A DNA stretch of 24,481 nucleotides from an uncultured bacterium (lineage in GTDB: Bacteria; Bacillota; Clostridia; Lachnospirales; Lachnospiraceae). The notes under the pieces were generated by a model that worked only from the letters and a program-made list of their open reading frames with translations, was not told the origin of the DNA and did not search any database. Within the stretch, counting starts at the first letter, position 1, and each line of letters opens with the position of its first letter. The position numbers and the translations under genes were made by a program. This document shows, in pieces, positions 1 through 8,532 of this stretch. The stretch is taken from positions 1 to 24,481 of the forward strand of contig CAJMON010000051.1 of the NCBI GenBank assembly GCA_905214955.1, written 5' to 3'.

Positions 1-11
1 TTTCTATATTT

Positions 12-860
12 TTATACAGTAGCTTTCATCTGGGTGGTTTCTCCTGGTTTTACGCTGTAGAGCTCTCCGTCTTTCTCTAAGAAGATCTCTATTGCGGAAG
101 GATTGTACACCAGACGGGTATCGCAGGAAAATTCCAGTCTCTGATAAGCCTGGACATAATCGTAAATCTGCAGGTTGGTGGCATACCAGATGTCTTCGTG
201 GCCGCCGGCATAGGCTGCAAATTCTTCGATCACATTCCAGTTGTCATTTGCCTCGTATTCATAGCTGTGGCCCCACAGATAAAACATCCAGGAATCGCGT
301 TTCGGCGCTTCGTTCACAAATTCTTCTGCCAGCTCCATAAGCTTCGGATCGTTGTGGTGGCAGGTGGCAGGCAGGCGCAGCCAGTCTGTTGGAATTTTGA
401 AATTATGGCTGGATTCCACGGTTCTGGAATAGGCAATCCCTGCCATTTTCAGGCATTCCACTACCTGGTCGTTGTACGTGCCAAAAGGATACGCCATTCC
501 CCTGACAACCGTATGGAACTGATTTTCCAGATTTTCCCGGTCTTTTACTACTTCCTGAAGAATCACATTTCCCGGCAGCTGCTCCAGAAATGGATGAGTC
601 AACCCATGCACGGCTACTTCATGGCCGCTTCCAGCATACAATTCCGTGACCTCTTTCTCCGACATTCTCCGATGAATCTGGCCTTTAGGATATACGGTTC
701 CCTCTGCCGCATATTCTCCGCTGTTCAGATTAAAAGTGCCTTTCAGTCCATGGGCATCCATAATCTGCATCAGACGCCGATCCTGCTCCACACCATCATC
801 GTAGCTTAATGTCAATGCTTTCTTTCTTCCTCCTGGGAAACGCATAAAAATTCCTGACAT
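12..860 (-). CDS. polysaccharide deacetylase (NodB-like, carbohydrate esterase 4 fold)
   Basis: A 282-residue protein with no signal peptide. The family removes N- or O-acetyl groups from polysaccharides such as peptidoglycan or chitin-type glycans, using a metal-dependent NodB fold. Seen here: motif 1 TLSYDDG (residues 17-23, base Asp21 and metal Asp22), motif 2 HGLTHP (metal ligands His85 and His89) and a motif-3-like MAYPFGTYND. The lack of an export signal suggests a cytoplasmic substrate or non-classical export. The ATG at 860 has GGAGG eight bases upstream. It lies 63 bp downstream of the HEPN gene on the same strand and may be the last gene of that operon; no clear terminator or strong promoter separates them. 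The family call is firm, but the substrate is unknown. Confidence 0.9.
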   Translation of the reverse strand: MSGIFMRFPGGRKKALTLSYDDGVEQDRRLMQIMDAHGLKGTFNLNSGEYAAEGTVYPKGQIHRRMSEKEVTELYAGSGHEVAVHGLTHPFLEQLPGNVILQEVVKDRENLENQFHTVVRGMAYPFGTYNDQVVECLKMAGIAYSRTVESSHNFKIPTDWLRLPATCHHNDPKLMELAEEFVNEAPKRDSWMFYLWGHSYEYEANDNWNVIEEFAAYAGGHEDIWYATNLQIYDYVQAYQRLEFSCDTRLVYNPSAIEIFLEKDGELYSVKPGETTQMKATV

Positions 861-923
861 GTTTTCTTCCTCCGTTTCATACAGCTTATTTATTTTATGA
901 TGCTTAGAAAATCCTTTTTTCTC

Positions 924-1340
924 TTACTCTGTCTGTTCTTTCTGCAGAAGAGCTTCCACCTTTTCTCCAAATTCATAAAATTTGTCAATATAGGTCGTTA
1001 CAATGATCTCACAGTGCTCTTTTACAATCATACCATCATAGTCATGCGCCAGCTGGTTTCTAACTTTCAACATTTCCATCCATTCATCTCCAGTAATCAT
1101 TCCTGCACGGAATGCTTCACGCAGCACTTCCCTTGGCGAACCGCTGACAAAGTCCGTAATGACATAATACTGCACCAGAATATCCTTCATGACCTTCCAA
1201 GCCAGGTCAAAGGTAATGCTGAACTTTGCGCTGGTTCCGCTAAGCACAAAAGAGTCTGACAGATCCCGCTGTCTTGCTTCTGCAAGTGCATCCAGGGATC
1301 TTTGAAACGATTCATATCTTTTCGTAAATTTTACATCCAT
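924..1340 (-). CDS. HEPN-domain protein of the HI0074/HepT type (MNT partner)
   Basis: A 138-residue all-helical protein of the 'nucleotidyltransferase substrate-binding' HI0074 family. Seen here: the FDLAWKVMKD and SPREVLREAF signatures, and RNQLAHDY at residues 94-101, which fits the HepT RX4HXY pattern (Arg94, His99, Tyr101). In characterised MntA/HepT pairs the HEPN protein is an RNase toxin, and AMPylation of the motif tyrosine by the MNT partner silences it. I chose the ATG at 1340 because GGAGG lies about 12 bases upstream and homologues begin near there; the frame also opens ten codons earlier, at 1370. It overlaps the MNT gene by 29 bp, so translation is probably coupled. Toxin activity is inferred from the family; HI0074-type proteins are less well studied than HepT. 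Confidence 0.87.
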   Translation of the reverse strand: MDVKFTKRYESFQRSLDALAEARQRDLSDSFVLSGTSAKFSITFDLAWKVMKDILVQYYVITDFVSGSPREVLREAFRAGMITGDEWMEMLKVRNQLAHDYDGMIVKEHCEIIVTTYIDKFYEFGEKVEALLQKEQTE

Positions 1341-1593
1341 ATTCCCTAATATCCTCCAGCAGCAGTTCATTTTTGCAAGTATCTAAATCTACCAGATCAA
1401 TTTTGTACAGAGTCGGAAGCTCCTCCAGCTCTTCTCTCAGTCCCTCCACATCCACTGCGCCAGAAACTCCAATATCAAAGTCGCTGGTATCCAGACAGGT
1501 GCCTTTCGCCCTTGAACCAAACAGAATCACCTGCCCTGCGCCATGGTTTTTGCAGCATTTGATGATGGCCTCCAGAATCTCATCGGTCTTCAT
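1312..1593 (-). CDS. minimal nucleotidyltransferase (MNT, MntA-like)
   Basis: A 93-residue stand-alone Pol-beta-type nucleotidyltransferase. Seen here: the GSX10DXD motif starting at Gly26-Ser27 (FGSRAKG) and ending in Asp38-Phe-Asp40, and a plausible third carboxylate in YKIDLVDLD. This is the layout of MntA antitoxins, which AMPylate their HEPN partner. Start choice: an upstream GTG at 1599 is possible, but the ATG at 1593 has AGGAGG seven bases upstream and forms an ATGA overlap with the stop of the RluA gene, so it is preferred. Its end overlaps the HEPN gene. The enzyme family is firm. An antitoxin role is inferred from the pairing and complete motifs; no target has been shown. Confidence 0.88.
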   Translation of the reverse strand: MKTDEILEAIIKCCKNHGAGQVILFGSRAKGTCLDTSDFDIGVSGAVDVEGLREELEELPTLYKIDLVDLDTCKNELLLEDIREYGCKIYEKI

Positions 1594-2258
1594 GCCCACT
1601 CCTCCTGCTGTACAAACCAGGGTTCACAGGAAAATGTCAGTTTCTTTCCTGTCACCGGATGCACAAAGCCAAGTTTTGATGCGCACAGCTTCACATATGC
1701 CCCTGACTTCTCAGATGGATTTCCGTACTTCCGGTCTCCTTCCAGCGGCATTCCGGCTCCCGCCATCTGTACCCGGATCTGATGATGACGCCCGGTCAGA
1801 AGCTGAATCTTCAGCAGTGCCCTGCCGTCTTTCCTGCTAAGCACCTGATAAAGAAGCTCTGCTTTTTTTGCTCCTTTGGTTTTCAGATTTACAATGGAAG
1901 AAGTATTGGTTCTCCCATCCTTTACCAGGTAGTCCACCAGACTTCCCTTGTCTTCTTTGGGACTTCCCTTCACTACCGCCTGATAAATCTTTTCCATCCG
2001 GCCGTCTGTAACCTGAGCGGAAAGTCTGGCTGCACTGGTCTTGTTTTTCGCAAAAACCATCACGCCCTGCACCGGCTGGTCCAAACGGTGTACCAGCCCG
2101 ATATAAGGCACTCCGCTGCATCCTTCTTTTCCCGCCAGATAGTTTTTCAGAATACTCACCATATCCTGCCGTCCAACGCCAGCCGTCTGCACCGGCACTC
2201 CTGCCGGTTTCTCACATACCAAAATATCTTTATCTTCAAAGAGGATCTTTGGCTCCAT
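1590..2258 (-). CDS. RluA-family pseudouridine synthase (no S4 domain)
   Basis: A 222-residue enzyme that would isomerise uridine to pseudouridine in rRNA or tRNA. Seen here: the RluA catalytic motif HRLDQPVQG (residues 57-65) with nucleophile Asp60, the following VMVFAKNK strand, and the C-terminal LLTGRHHQIRVQ segment. It starts directly in the catalytic domain without an S4 RNA-binding domain, like the short members of the family. The open frame runs back to 2513, but those 85 codons do not resemble the family. The ATG at 2258 follows AGGGAGG and matches the family's start. The stop overlaps the MNT start (ATGA), making this the first gene of the cluster. The specific target uridine cannot be read from sequence. 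Confidence 0.9.
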   Translation of the reverse strand: MEPKILFEDKDILVCEKPAGVPVQTAGVGRQDMVSILKNYLAGKEGCSGVPYIGLVHRLDQPVQGVMVFAKNKTSAARLSAQVTDGRMEKIYQAVVKGSPKEDKGSLVDYLVKDGRTNTSSIVNLKTKGAKKAELLYQVLSRKDGRALLKIQLLTGRHHQIRVQMAGAGMPLEGDRKYGNPSEKSGAYVKLCASKLGFVHPVTGKKLTFSCEPWFVQQEEWA

Positions 2259-2334
2259 TGTCTGATTGTTTCCTCCCTGCTTCTGCTTTTCTGCGTTCTG
2301 TCCTGCCTGACAGGCATCTTTTCGCATTTCTTTC

Positions 2335-2362
2335 ATTGTACCACATTCTTCCCGGAAAACAA
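2335..2362 (-). promoter_or_regulatory. predicted promoter of the RluA-MNT-HEPN cluster
   Basis: On the minus strand, TTGTTT (2362-2357) is followed after 16 bases by TACAAT (2340-2335), preceded by TGG (extended -10). The predicted transcript would start near 2328. A 13-bp perfect palindrome, TGCCTG-A-CAGGCA (2304-2316), lies just downstream in the leader. Confidence 0.5.
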
Positions 2363-2427
2363 ACCCCGGCACCCGGCATAATTCTGATTTTCCTGCATAG
2401 ACTTTTAAAAAAATTTCAGGTGCTCCA

Positions 2428-4161
2428 ATGGCCAGACCTTTTTCTTTTTCCATTCCTCCCTTTCCCAAAAAGCTCCTGATTGTTCCAGCTGCTTTCGTCC
2501 TTTTCTCTTCCATACATCTTTTTCATGCCAACCATTCTTTCGAAGCCTTTACAAACACCCTTTTTCAGGAAGCCCTCTGTTCCGATACGGTCAGTCTTCA
2601 CTATACCTTAAAAGACCCTGCTGCTCTTGGCATTTCCGAATATCCTGTAACGTTTGGCAGCCTGGACCCCAAAGAACTCTCTGCCTCTTCAGAAAGTCTG
2701 GAAAAAGACCTTAAAACCTTCCAGTCTTTTTCCTATCAGTCTCTTACTGGAGATAACCAGCTGACCTATCAGATTCTGGAAACTGCCCTGCAAAATCAGC
2801 TGGCGCTATCCAAATATCCACTCTACGAAGAACCCTTGGGACCCTCCCTTGGCATTCAGGCACAGCTTCCTATTCTTCTTGCAGAATATGCCTTTTCCAG
2901 TAAGTCCGATGTATCCTGTTACTTAGAACTTCTTTCCAAAATGGATACCTACTACGCCTCCATTCTGGAATATGAAAAGGCCAAATCCGCAGCTGGTCTT
3001 TTTCTCTCAGACAAAACCCTGGATGCCATTTTAAATCAATGCCGGTCTTTTCTAGAAAATCCCAGTGAGAACATTCTTCTGACCACATTTTCCTCTAGGA
3101 TTTCCCAGGTACCCGGTCTTTCAGAAAAGGAAATCCAGTCTTTCCTTGCGCAAAATGAAACTGTTGTAAAAGCCCATGTTTTTCCAGCTTACACACTGCT
3201 TATGGATGGACTGGAAGCTTTACGGGGCACAGGCACCAATGAAAACGGGCTGTACTATTTTCCGGAAGGGCGAAAATTTTATGCCTGTCTGGTTCGGCAG
3301 GCTACTGGATGCCAGGTCAGCACCTCCTCCATTCAGACCCGCATCCAGAAACAGATTTTTTCTGATTACGAAAAAATCCGGGGACTCCTTACCGAAAATC
3401 CCGGTCTTCCGGAAGCTGTCCGGCAGGCCATGAGTACCGCCTCTTCCGATCCGGTATCCATTCTGGAAGATCTTCAGGTAAAAATGGCTTCTGACTTTCC
3501 GAAGGCTCCTGCTGTATCTTGTACCGTCAAATACGTGGATGCCTCTCTGGAAAACTATTTGAGTCCTGCCTTTTATCTCACACCTCCTGTGGATGACCTG
3601 ACAGAGAATGTTATTTATATCAACCAGGCTTCCGGCTACAGCTCTCCTTCGCTGTACACCACGCTTGCCCATGAAGGCTATCCCGGCCACCTGTATCAGA
3701 CGGTCTACTCCGGCACTTACACCACAGCACCCATCCGCAGCATTCTGGATTTTTCCGGCTACACGGAAGGGTGGGCCACTTACGTGGAAATGATGGCCTG
3801 GGATTATGCCGATCTGGAACCGGAGCTGGCAGAAGTCTGCCGTTTGAACCGTTCCATCGCTCTTGGCTTCTCTTCTTTAATCGACATTGCCGTACACGAC
3901 CACGGATACACCAGACAGCAGACCGCCGACTATCTTTCCTCCTTTGGCTACAGTGCTTCTTCCGCTTCTGCGCTGTTTGATGCAGTCATCGAAGCGCCTG
4001 CCAATTACCTGAAATATTATGTGGGATATCTTGGCTTTCTGGATCTTCAAAATGCAGTGAAAGAAAAAGAGGGAGAGCAATTCTCCCTCCGGCAATTCCA
4101 TGAGCAGGTGCTGCAAATGGGTCCAGCTCCGTTTTCTGTGCTTGCCCGTTACATTCTCTGA
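2428..4161 (+). CDS. DUF885 family protein, exported, metallopeptidase-like
   Basis: A 577-residue protein with a short basic N-terminus and a hydrophobic segment (about residues 15-33), so it is probably secreted or membrane-anchored. The rest matches DUF885. Seen here: HEGYPGH (residues 415-421), the zinc-ligand-like motif of this family, followed by YTEGWATYVE (about 445-454), whose glutamate is the likely third ligand; this arrangement resembles gluzincin peptidases. The family contains proteins proposed to be carboxypeptidase- or dipeptidase-like, but the substrate is unknown. The ATG at 2428 has only a weak ribosome site (AGG). It is transcribed away from the RluA cluster and converges on the ABC operon, 24 bp from that operon's last gene. 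Confidence 0.88.
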   Translation: MARPFSFSIPPFPKKLLIVPAAFVLFSSIHLFHANHSFEAFTNTLFQEALCSDTVSLHYTLKDPAALGISEYPVTFGSLDPKELSASSESLEKDLKTFQSFSYQSLTGDNQLTYQILETALQNQLALSKYPLYEEPLGPSLGIQAQLPILLAEYAFSSKSDVSCYLELLSKMDTYYASILEYEKAKSAAGLFLSDKTLDAILNQCRSFLENPSENILLTTFSSRISQVPGLSEKEIQSFLAQNETVVKAHVFPAYTLLMDGLEALRGTGTNENGLYYFPEGRKFYACLVRQATGCQVSTSSIQTRIQKQIFSDYEKIRGLLTENPGLPEAVRQAMSTASSDPVSILEDLQVKMASDFPKAPAVSCTVKYVDASLENYLSPAFYLTPPVDDLTENVIYINQASGYSSPSLYTTLAHEGYPGHLYQTVYSGTYTTAPIRSILDFSGYTEGWATYVEMMAWDYADLEPELAEVCRLNRSIALGFSSLIDIAVHDHGYTRQQTADYLSSFGYSASSASALFDAVIEAPANYLKYYVGYLGFLDLQNAVKEKEGEQFSLRQFHEQVLQMGPAPFSVLARYIL

Positions 4162-4185
4162 CACTTTGCAGCTGCTTTTGTCCTC

Positions 4186-4863
4186 CTACATCCGAACTTC
4201 TGCATTCTTCAGAAGACCGCTGGAGGCAAATGCAGCAAGCCCGTAAAGAATCAGGCCGCCAACGGCTGCAGCCATCCCCCATGCAGGGAGCTTCAGGCTT
4301 CCTTCATAAAGACGGAACACGCCGTTGGCCATGCTCTCTCCCATACCGGCTCCGGCAATTCCGCCCAGAAAACCGAACTGAACAACCACCAGAAGCATCA
4401 TTTTTTTTCCAAACAGGTAAAACAGCCAGCCATTGAGCTCTCCCAGACTTGTGCAGATTCCGAAACCAATTCCTGCCAGAATCCAGATTTTCCAGAAATG
4501 TTCCATACCTCCAGGAATGATCCCAGTTCCCTGCATCAGGCCCGCCGCCAGTCCTCCATACACCGCACAGAACAGAATTCTTGCGCCTTCCAGGCCACGG
4601 AAGATTTCTCTCCGCCTGCAGTTAAAAGAAATTAAAACAGGAAGCTGGACGCGGAACCAGGTCAGATAAACTGCAGACAGCACCATCGATTCTGCCACAA
4701 TACCACACCATACACCAGGCTGCAGTACATTGGAAAAGCTTCGTGTCTCTCTTTCCAAAATGATGCGTACTGCCAATACGCATACCACAACGATTGCTCC
4801 TATTCCCATGCTTTCCAGAAAGACCCAGCTCCAATAATGGACACCTCTTTTTACTGCATTCAT
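4186..4863 (-). CDS. six-helix membrane protein, probable ABC permease partner
   Basis: A 225-residue integral membrane protein with about six hydrophobic segments spread over its length (near residues 10-32, 45-68, 90-112, 115-145, 148-168 and 185-205). I do not recognise a named family. Its start forms an ATGA overlap with the stop of the ABC ATPase gene, with GGAGGAGG upstream, so the two are translated together and it is most simply that ATPase's permease. An ATG seven codons upstream (4884) is possible but has a poorer ribosome site. It is the last gene of the five-gene operon. The permease role is inferred from context. Confidence 0.75.
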   Translation of the reverse strand: MNAVKRGVHYWSWVFLESMGIGAIVVVCVLAVRIILERETRSFSNVLQPGVWCGIVAESMVLSAVYLTWFRVQLPVLISFNCRRREIFRGLEGARILFCAVYGGLAAGLMQGTGIIPGGMEHFWKIWILAGIGFGICTSLGELNGWLFYLFGKKMMLLVVVQFGFLGGIAGAGMGESMANGVFRLYEGSLKLPAWGMAAAVGGLILYGLAAFASSGLLKNAEVRM

Positions 4864-5741
4864 TCTGATTCCTCCTCCCCGCACAGAGCCGTAAAAATAT
4901 GCTCCAGATTCATACGCTGTACCGTCAGTTCTCCCTGTTCTGGAATCCTCTCACCAGGGGCAAGAAGCACCGTCACTCCCATGGTCCGCCCAAAGCTTTC
5001 CTTTCCATGGACTTCCATTCCAGATACGGCCTTTTCCACCGCTTCTGCCCTTCCACTGACGTGAACGCAGCGTTCCAGGAGATCTTCTGTCTTTTCCTTC
5101 AGCAGAAGTTTTCCCTGCTTCATAAAAATCACTTCGTCAAACACATCTTTGGCTTCTTCGATAATATGGGTAGACATCACAAAAGTTCTTCCCATCTCTT
5201 CCTTTTCTTCCAGAAGCAGATGATACAGTTCCTGTCTGGCAATCGCATCCAGACCTGCCGCCGGTTCATCCAGAAATGTAAACTCTGCCCTGCTGGCCAG
5301 CGCGGTCAGGATCGTCACCATGGAAGTCTGCCCTTTTGACAGTCTGCTGATTTTCTTTTTAGGATCTAATTTGAATTTTTTCAGCAGATTTTCTGCCATG
5401 GATGCATCCCAGTGCGGAAGATACATTGCTGCCACTTTCAGATATTCCTTGATTTTGAAGGGATTCATCCCTGCATTGTATGTGCTTTCACATTCCCTGA
5501 TAAAACTCAAATGAGAAAGTGCCTTTTCATTTTCCCATACTGGCATCCCATCAAAAGTCACGCTTCCGGAAGAAGGCGGATTCTGTGCCGTCAGCATGGA
5601 CATCAGGGTAGTCTTTCCAGCTCCGTTTCGCCCGATCAGTCCATAGATCTTTCCTGGCTCCAGTTCCAGATCAATGTTGTTTACAACGGTATTCTTCTTG
5701 TAAACCTTGGTCAGTCCCTGGCATTTTAATGTATGTTTCAT
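4860..5741 (-). CDS. ABC transporter ATP-binding protein (YtrB-like)
   Basis: A 293-residue ABC ATPase. Seen here: Walker A GRNGAGKT (residues 37-44), signature LSKGQ (134-138), Walker B FTFLDEP (154-160), the D-loop AAGLD and an H-loop STHIIEE. The C-terminal about 80 residues form a family-variable regulatory region. It overlaps the GntR-type regulator upstream (ATGA at 5738-5741) and the membrane protein downstream (ATGA at 4860-4863). The order GntR, ATPase, membrane protein is that of the Bacillus ytr type of operon, whose members are induced by cell-wall-active compounds. The substrate is unknown; the wall-stress link is by analogy only. Confidence 0.92.
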   Translation of the reverse strand: MKHTLKCQGLTKVYKKNTVVNNIDLELEPGKIYGLIGRNGAGKTTLMSMLTAQNPPSSGSVTFDGMPVWENEKALSHLSFIRECESTYNAGMNPFKIKEYLKVAAMYLPHWDASMAENLLKKFKLDPKKKISRLSKGQTSMVTILTALASRAEFTFLDEPAAGLDAIARQELYHLLLEEKEEMGRTFVMSTHIIEEAKDVFDEVIFMKQGKLLLKEKTEDLLERCVHVSGRAEAVEKAVSGMEVHGKESFGRTMGVTVLLAPGERIPEQGELTVQRMNLEHIFTALCGEEESE

Positions 5742-6112
5742 GACTCTCCGCCCTTCCCAGCTGTAATCATGGCAATCAGCTCTTCTTTTGAGATTCCAAG
5801 GTTCGCTGCTTCTGTAAGAAGGCTCTGTATGTAATCTTCATAAAAATGTGCCTTCTTTTTCTTCTTAATCTGTTCTTTTGCGCCTGCCGCCACAAACATG
5901 CCGATTCCTCTTTTCTTATACAGGATCCCTTCATCTACCAGAAGATTAATTCCCTTGGCCGCTGTCGCCGGATTGATGGCATACAGCTTTGCCAGCTCAT
6001 TGGTGCTGGGCACCCGTTCTTCTTCCTGCAGGTTATCCCGTAAGATATCCCGTTCAATCATTTCCCGTATCTGTAGATAGATCGACTTTTCCTGCGTCAG
6101 CTCACTCACCAC
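5738..6112 (-). CDS. GntR-family regulator, YtrA subfamily
   Basis: A 124-residue regulator: an N-terminal winged helix-turn-helix (IREMIERDIL, then ELAKLYAINPATAAKGINLL and YKKRGIGMFV) followed by a short helical tail instead of a large ligand domain, as in the YtrA subfamily. Such regulators usually repress their own ABC transporter operon. The start is GTG at 6112 with AAAGGGTG upstream; an ATG eight bases earlier is in a different frame and closes at once. It begins 12 bp after the natB-like gene and overlaps the next ATPase gene by four bases. It sits third in a long operon rather than first. Confidence 0.9.
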   Translation of the reverse strand: MVSELTQEKSIYLQIREMIERDILRDNLQEEERVPSTNELAKLYAINPATAAKGINLLVDEGILYKKRGIGMFVAAGAKEQIKKKKKAHFYEDYIQSLLTEAANLGISKEELIAMITAGKGGES

Positions 6113-6124
6113 GCATCACCCTTT

Positions 6125-7387
6125 CTATCTTGTACTGCTTTTTTCTTTTTGCTGCTTTTCACTGCGCAGCTGTTTTAAAACGGTGGTAAATTTTACTGGA
6201 TTTCCATACATCAGCGTACCAAGACGGAAGATCTTCGCTGACAGAATACCGGCTCCAAGGCAGGTCACTGCAAGGATCCCTGCGGATGTAAGAATTTCCC
6301 AGAGTGCCACGCTTCCCATGGTGACCCGGCACAGCATTGCATTGGTGGATGTAAAAGGGATAAAAGATGCCGCACGTATCAGAATGCTGTCGCTGTTTCC
6401 CATTCCCATCATCGCTACCAGGAAGGAAACCACATACAGCATCGTCACCATACCGGAGCTTTTGCTGATATCTTCTGTCTTGGATACCAGTGCACCCAGC
6501 ATTCCGAACAGGAATGCATAGAGAAGATATCCCAGAAGTCCAAACACGGTATACACCACCCACACATGGGCAGGTACATGAAACAGGAAATCCAGTGCAT
6601 TTCCCCAGGCTTCCCGGAAAATGGCGTAGCTGCCGAATGCTGCCCCTAAAATCACACCCAGCTGAAGAATGCCGGAGGCTGCTCCTGCCAGGATTTTTCC
6701 GGCAATCAGGCTGTTGGAATTTACACTGGTGACCAGAATCTCAATGGCACGGTTGCTCTTTTCTGTGGTAACTGATACGGCGATCATCTGTCCATACAGT
6801 AAAATCAGAAAGTACAGTGCAAAAATCAGCACATAGGTGTACCAGTAGCTGGAAGTGCTGTCCTTTCCAAGAACAATGGTTTCCGAATGAATCTGTGTCT
6901 GAGTCATCTCCCGGATTTCATCCAGATCCATTCCTTTTTCTTCCAAATAGCGTTCTTCATAATTCCGCTGCATCACCTGATCCAGAATCGCACTTTTCAT
7001 ATCGTACATGCTGTTATTTTCTACCACATACTTATATTCCACAGGACTTTCAATTACAAATCCTGCATCCAGGCTCCCGTCCTGAATCTTCTGATTCAGT
7101 TCTTCTTCACTGCCGTATTCCACCCAGACTTCTTCTGGAAGTCCGGTCAGTTCCGGAAGCTGCTGGTAAAGCACATCATCTGCATCCACAATGCCTACCC
7201 GGCTTGTCTCATCAATTCCTTCCACCATGCTTGTGACCGTGTCTTTGGAAAGCAGTCCTGGAATCTGAGGCGGAATCGCTACTGCGCCAATGGCAAGCAG
7301 GGCGATAATCAGCGTTGTAATCAGGAAACTTTTATTCTGGAAATAATTTCCCAGTTCAAATTTTAATACCGTCAGAAACTGCTTCAT
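6125..7387 (-). CDS. ABC-2 type permease, NatB-like
   Basis: A 420-residue permease with one N-terminal transmembrane segment (about residues 19-40), a large extracytoplasmic region (about 41-175) and about five further membrane segments to residue 395. This is the layout of NatB/YhaP-type ABC-2 exporters; the founding NatAB system extrudes sodium. Seen here: the conserved EKSNRAIEILVTSV stretch after the second membrane segment, characteristic of this family. Its start overlaps the NatA-like stop by four bases. The exported substrate cannot be deduced; homologues act on Na+, peptides or drugs. Confidence 0.9.
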   Translation of the reverse strand: MKQFLTVLKFELGNYFQNKSFLITTLIIALLAIGAVAIPPQIPGLLSKDTVTSMVEGIDETSRVGIVDADDVLYQQLPELTGLPEEVWVEYGSEEELNQKIQDGSLDAGFVIESPVEYKYVVENNSMYDMKSAILDQVMQRNYEERYLEEKGMDLDEIREMTQTQIHSETIVLGKDSTSSYWYTYVLIFALYFLILLYGQMIAVSVTTEKSNRAIEILVTSVNSNSLIAGKILAGAASGILQLGVILGAAFGSYAIFREAWGNALDFLFHVPAHVWVVYTVFGLLGYLLYAFLFGMLGALVSKTEDISKSSGMVTMLYVVSFLVAMMGMGNSDSILIRAASFIPFTSTNAMLCRVTMGSVALWEILTSAGILAVTCLGAGILSAKIFRLGTLMYGNPVKFTTVLKQLRSEKQQKEKSSTR

Positions 7388-8301
7388 GCTTCGTCACCTG
7401 CGCTTTCTACAAAAATATCATTTAAAGATGGCTCATAGCTTCCAAAACTCTCTAATACCAGTCCCTCATCCAGCAAAAACTGTACCAGATCATTGGAAGC
7501 TGCTGATTCCATTAACCGCACAAGAACTTTGTCTTTTGTAATTTTTTCCACAGCCGCCTTGTCCGGCCATTTTATTTTCAAAAGGGCTGCCAGCTCTTCG
7601 GGCTTCTTACCCATGCAGGAAACCTCCAGCCTGCCTTTTCCTTTTTCTCTGCGTATCTCGCCAAGTTTTCCTCCAAGCACCACTTCTCCGTGATGGATAA
7701 TCACAATATCCTCGCAGAATTCCTCCACATAACTCATCTGGTGGCTGGAAAAGATCACAATCTTTCCCTCCCGAATGATTTCCTGAATCACATCCTTCAG
7801 CACCTGGGAATTTACCGGGTCCAGACCGCTGAACGGCTCATCCAGGATTACAATATCTGGATTGCACACCAGTGTTTGAGCCAGCTGAACCTTCTGCTGA
7901 TTTCCTTTGGAAAGGGTCTCCAGCTTTTTATCTATGTAATTGTCTACCTGCAGGCGTTTTAACCACTTCTCCGTGCCCGCTTTTGCTTCTTTCGCAGAAA
8001 GTCCGCGAAGCTTCGCCAGGTACATTACCTGTTCTCCTACCTTTTTCTTCGGATACAGTCCCCGCTCTTCCGGCAGGTAGCCGATCTGATGCCTGGACGG
8101 ATCAAAGGGCTTTCCATCCAGCAGAATCTCTCCTCCATCTGCCTGAAACACATTCATCAAAATGCGGATGGTCGTGGTCTTTCCGGCACCGTTGCGCCCA
8201 AGAAGCCCCAGTGCCTGCCCTCCTTCTGCACAAAAAGAAATGCCATGGAGAACTTCCGTACTTCCAAAACTTTTTCGGATATTTTTTAGTTCAATTTTCA
8301 T
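7384..8301 (-). CDS. ABC transporter ATP-binding protein, NatA-like
   Basis: A 305-residue ATPase paired with the ABC-2 permease. Seen here: Walker A GRNGAGKT (residues 35-42), the variant signature LSKGNQQK, Walker B IVILDEPFSGLD and the H-loop SSHQMSYVEE. The LSKGN signature and the 70-residue C-terminal extension are usual in NatA/YhaQ-type proteins. The ATG at 8301 follows GGGGAGG. It is the first gene of the operon, behind a good promoter at 8372-8400 with a palindrome between the -10 and the gene. Confidence 0.92.
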   Translation of the reverse strand: MKIELKNIRKSFGSTEVLHGISFCAEGGQALGLLGRNGAGKTTTIRILMNVFQADGGEILLDGKPFDPSRHQIGYLPEERGLYPKKKVGEQVMYLAKLRGLSAKEAKAGTEKWLKRLQVDNYIDKKLETLSKGNQQKVQLAQTLVCNPDIVILDEPFSGLDPVNSQVLKDVIQEIIREGKIVIFSSHQMSYVEEFCEDIVIIHHGEVVLGGKLGEIRREKGKGRLEVSCMGKKPEELAALLKIKWPDKAAVEKITKDKVLVRLMESAASNDLVQFLLDEGLVLESFGSYEPSLNDIFVESAGDEA

Positions 8302-8355
8302 TTTTTATTTCCTCCCCTCTTATCTTCTGTGTCTGTTATTCATCTTCTTCTGTTC

Positions 8356-8400
8356 ATTACTTATGTAATTAACCATATCACTCCTTTTTTAGTTTGTCAA
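8356..8400 (-). promoter_or_regulatory. promoter and operator-like palindrome of the natAB-like operon
   Basis: On the minus strand, TTGACA (8400-8395) is separated by 17 bases from TATGGT (8377-8372). Just downstream lies the inverted repeat ATTAC-N4-GTAAT (8369-8356), close to where transcription should begin. This is a likely repressor site. The neighbouring MarR-type regulator is the simplest candidate and the GntR protein inside the operon the alternative. Confidence 0.65.
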
Positions 8401-8480
8401 TACCTCATTCTTTTAAAATCGTCCTGCTGTCGTTCACTCTCACAGCATCCTTTTCTGCCGCTGCAATACTGCCTCTACGC

Positions 8481-8518
8481 AAAAAAATCCTCCTTACTGA
8501 ATTTTTCAGTAAAGAGGA
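8481..8518 (-). terminator. intrinsic terminator of the MarR gene
   Basis: On the minus strand, a stem of 13 pairs with one mismatch (8518-8505 against 8501-8488) and a three-base loop is followed by seven T residues (8487-8481). It lies 15 bp past the MarR stop and separates that gene from the transporter operon. Confidence 0.85.
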
Positions 8519-8532
8519 CATCTATTTTTGTT

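Noticed and set aside
2259..2513. 85-codon extension of the RluA gene.
   Set aside because: It overlaps the predicted promoter and the divergent DUF885 start and shows no domain features.
4230..4669. Plus-strand ORFs opposite the membrane protein gene.
   Set aside because: Pro/Arg/Ser-rich translations typical of the antisense of a membrane protein gene.
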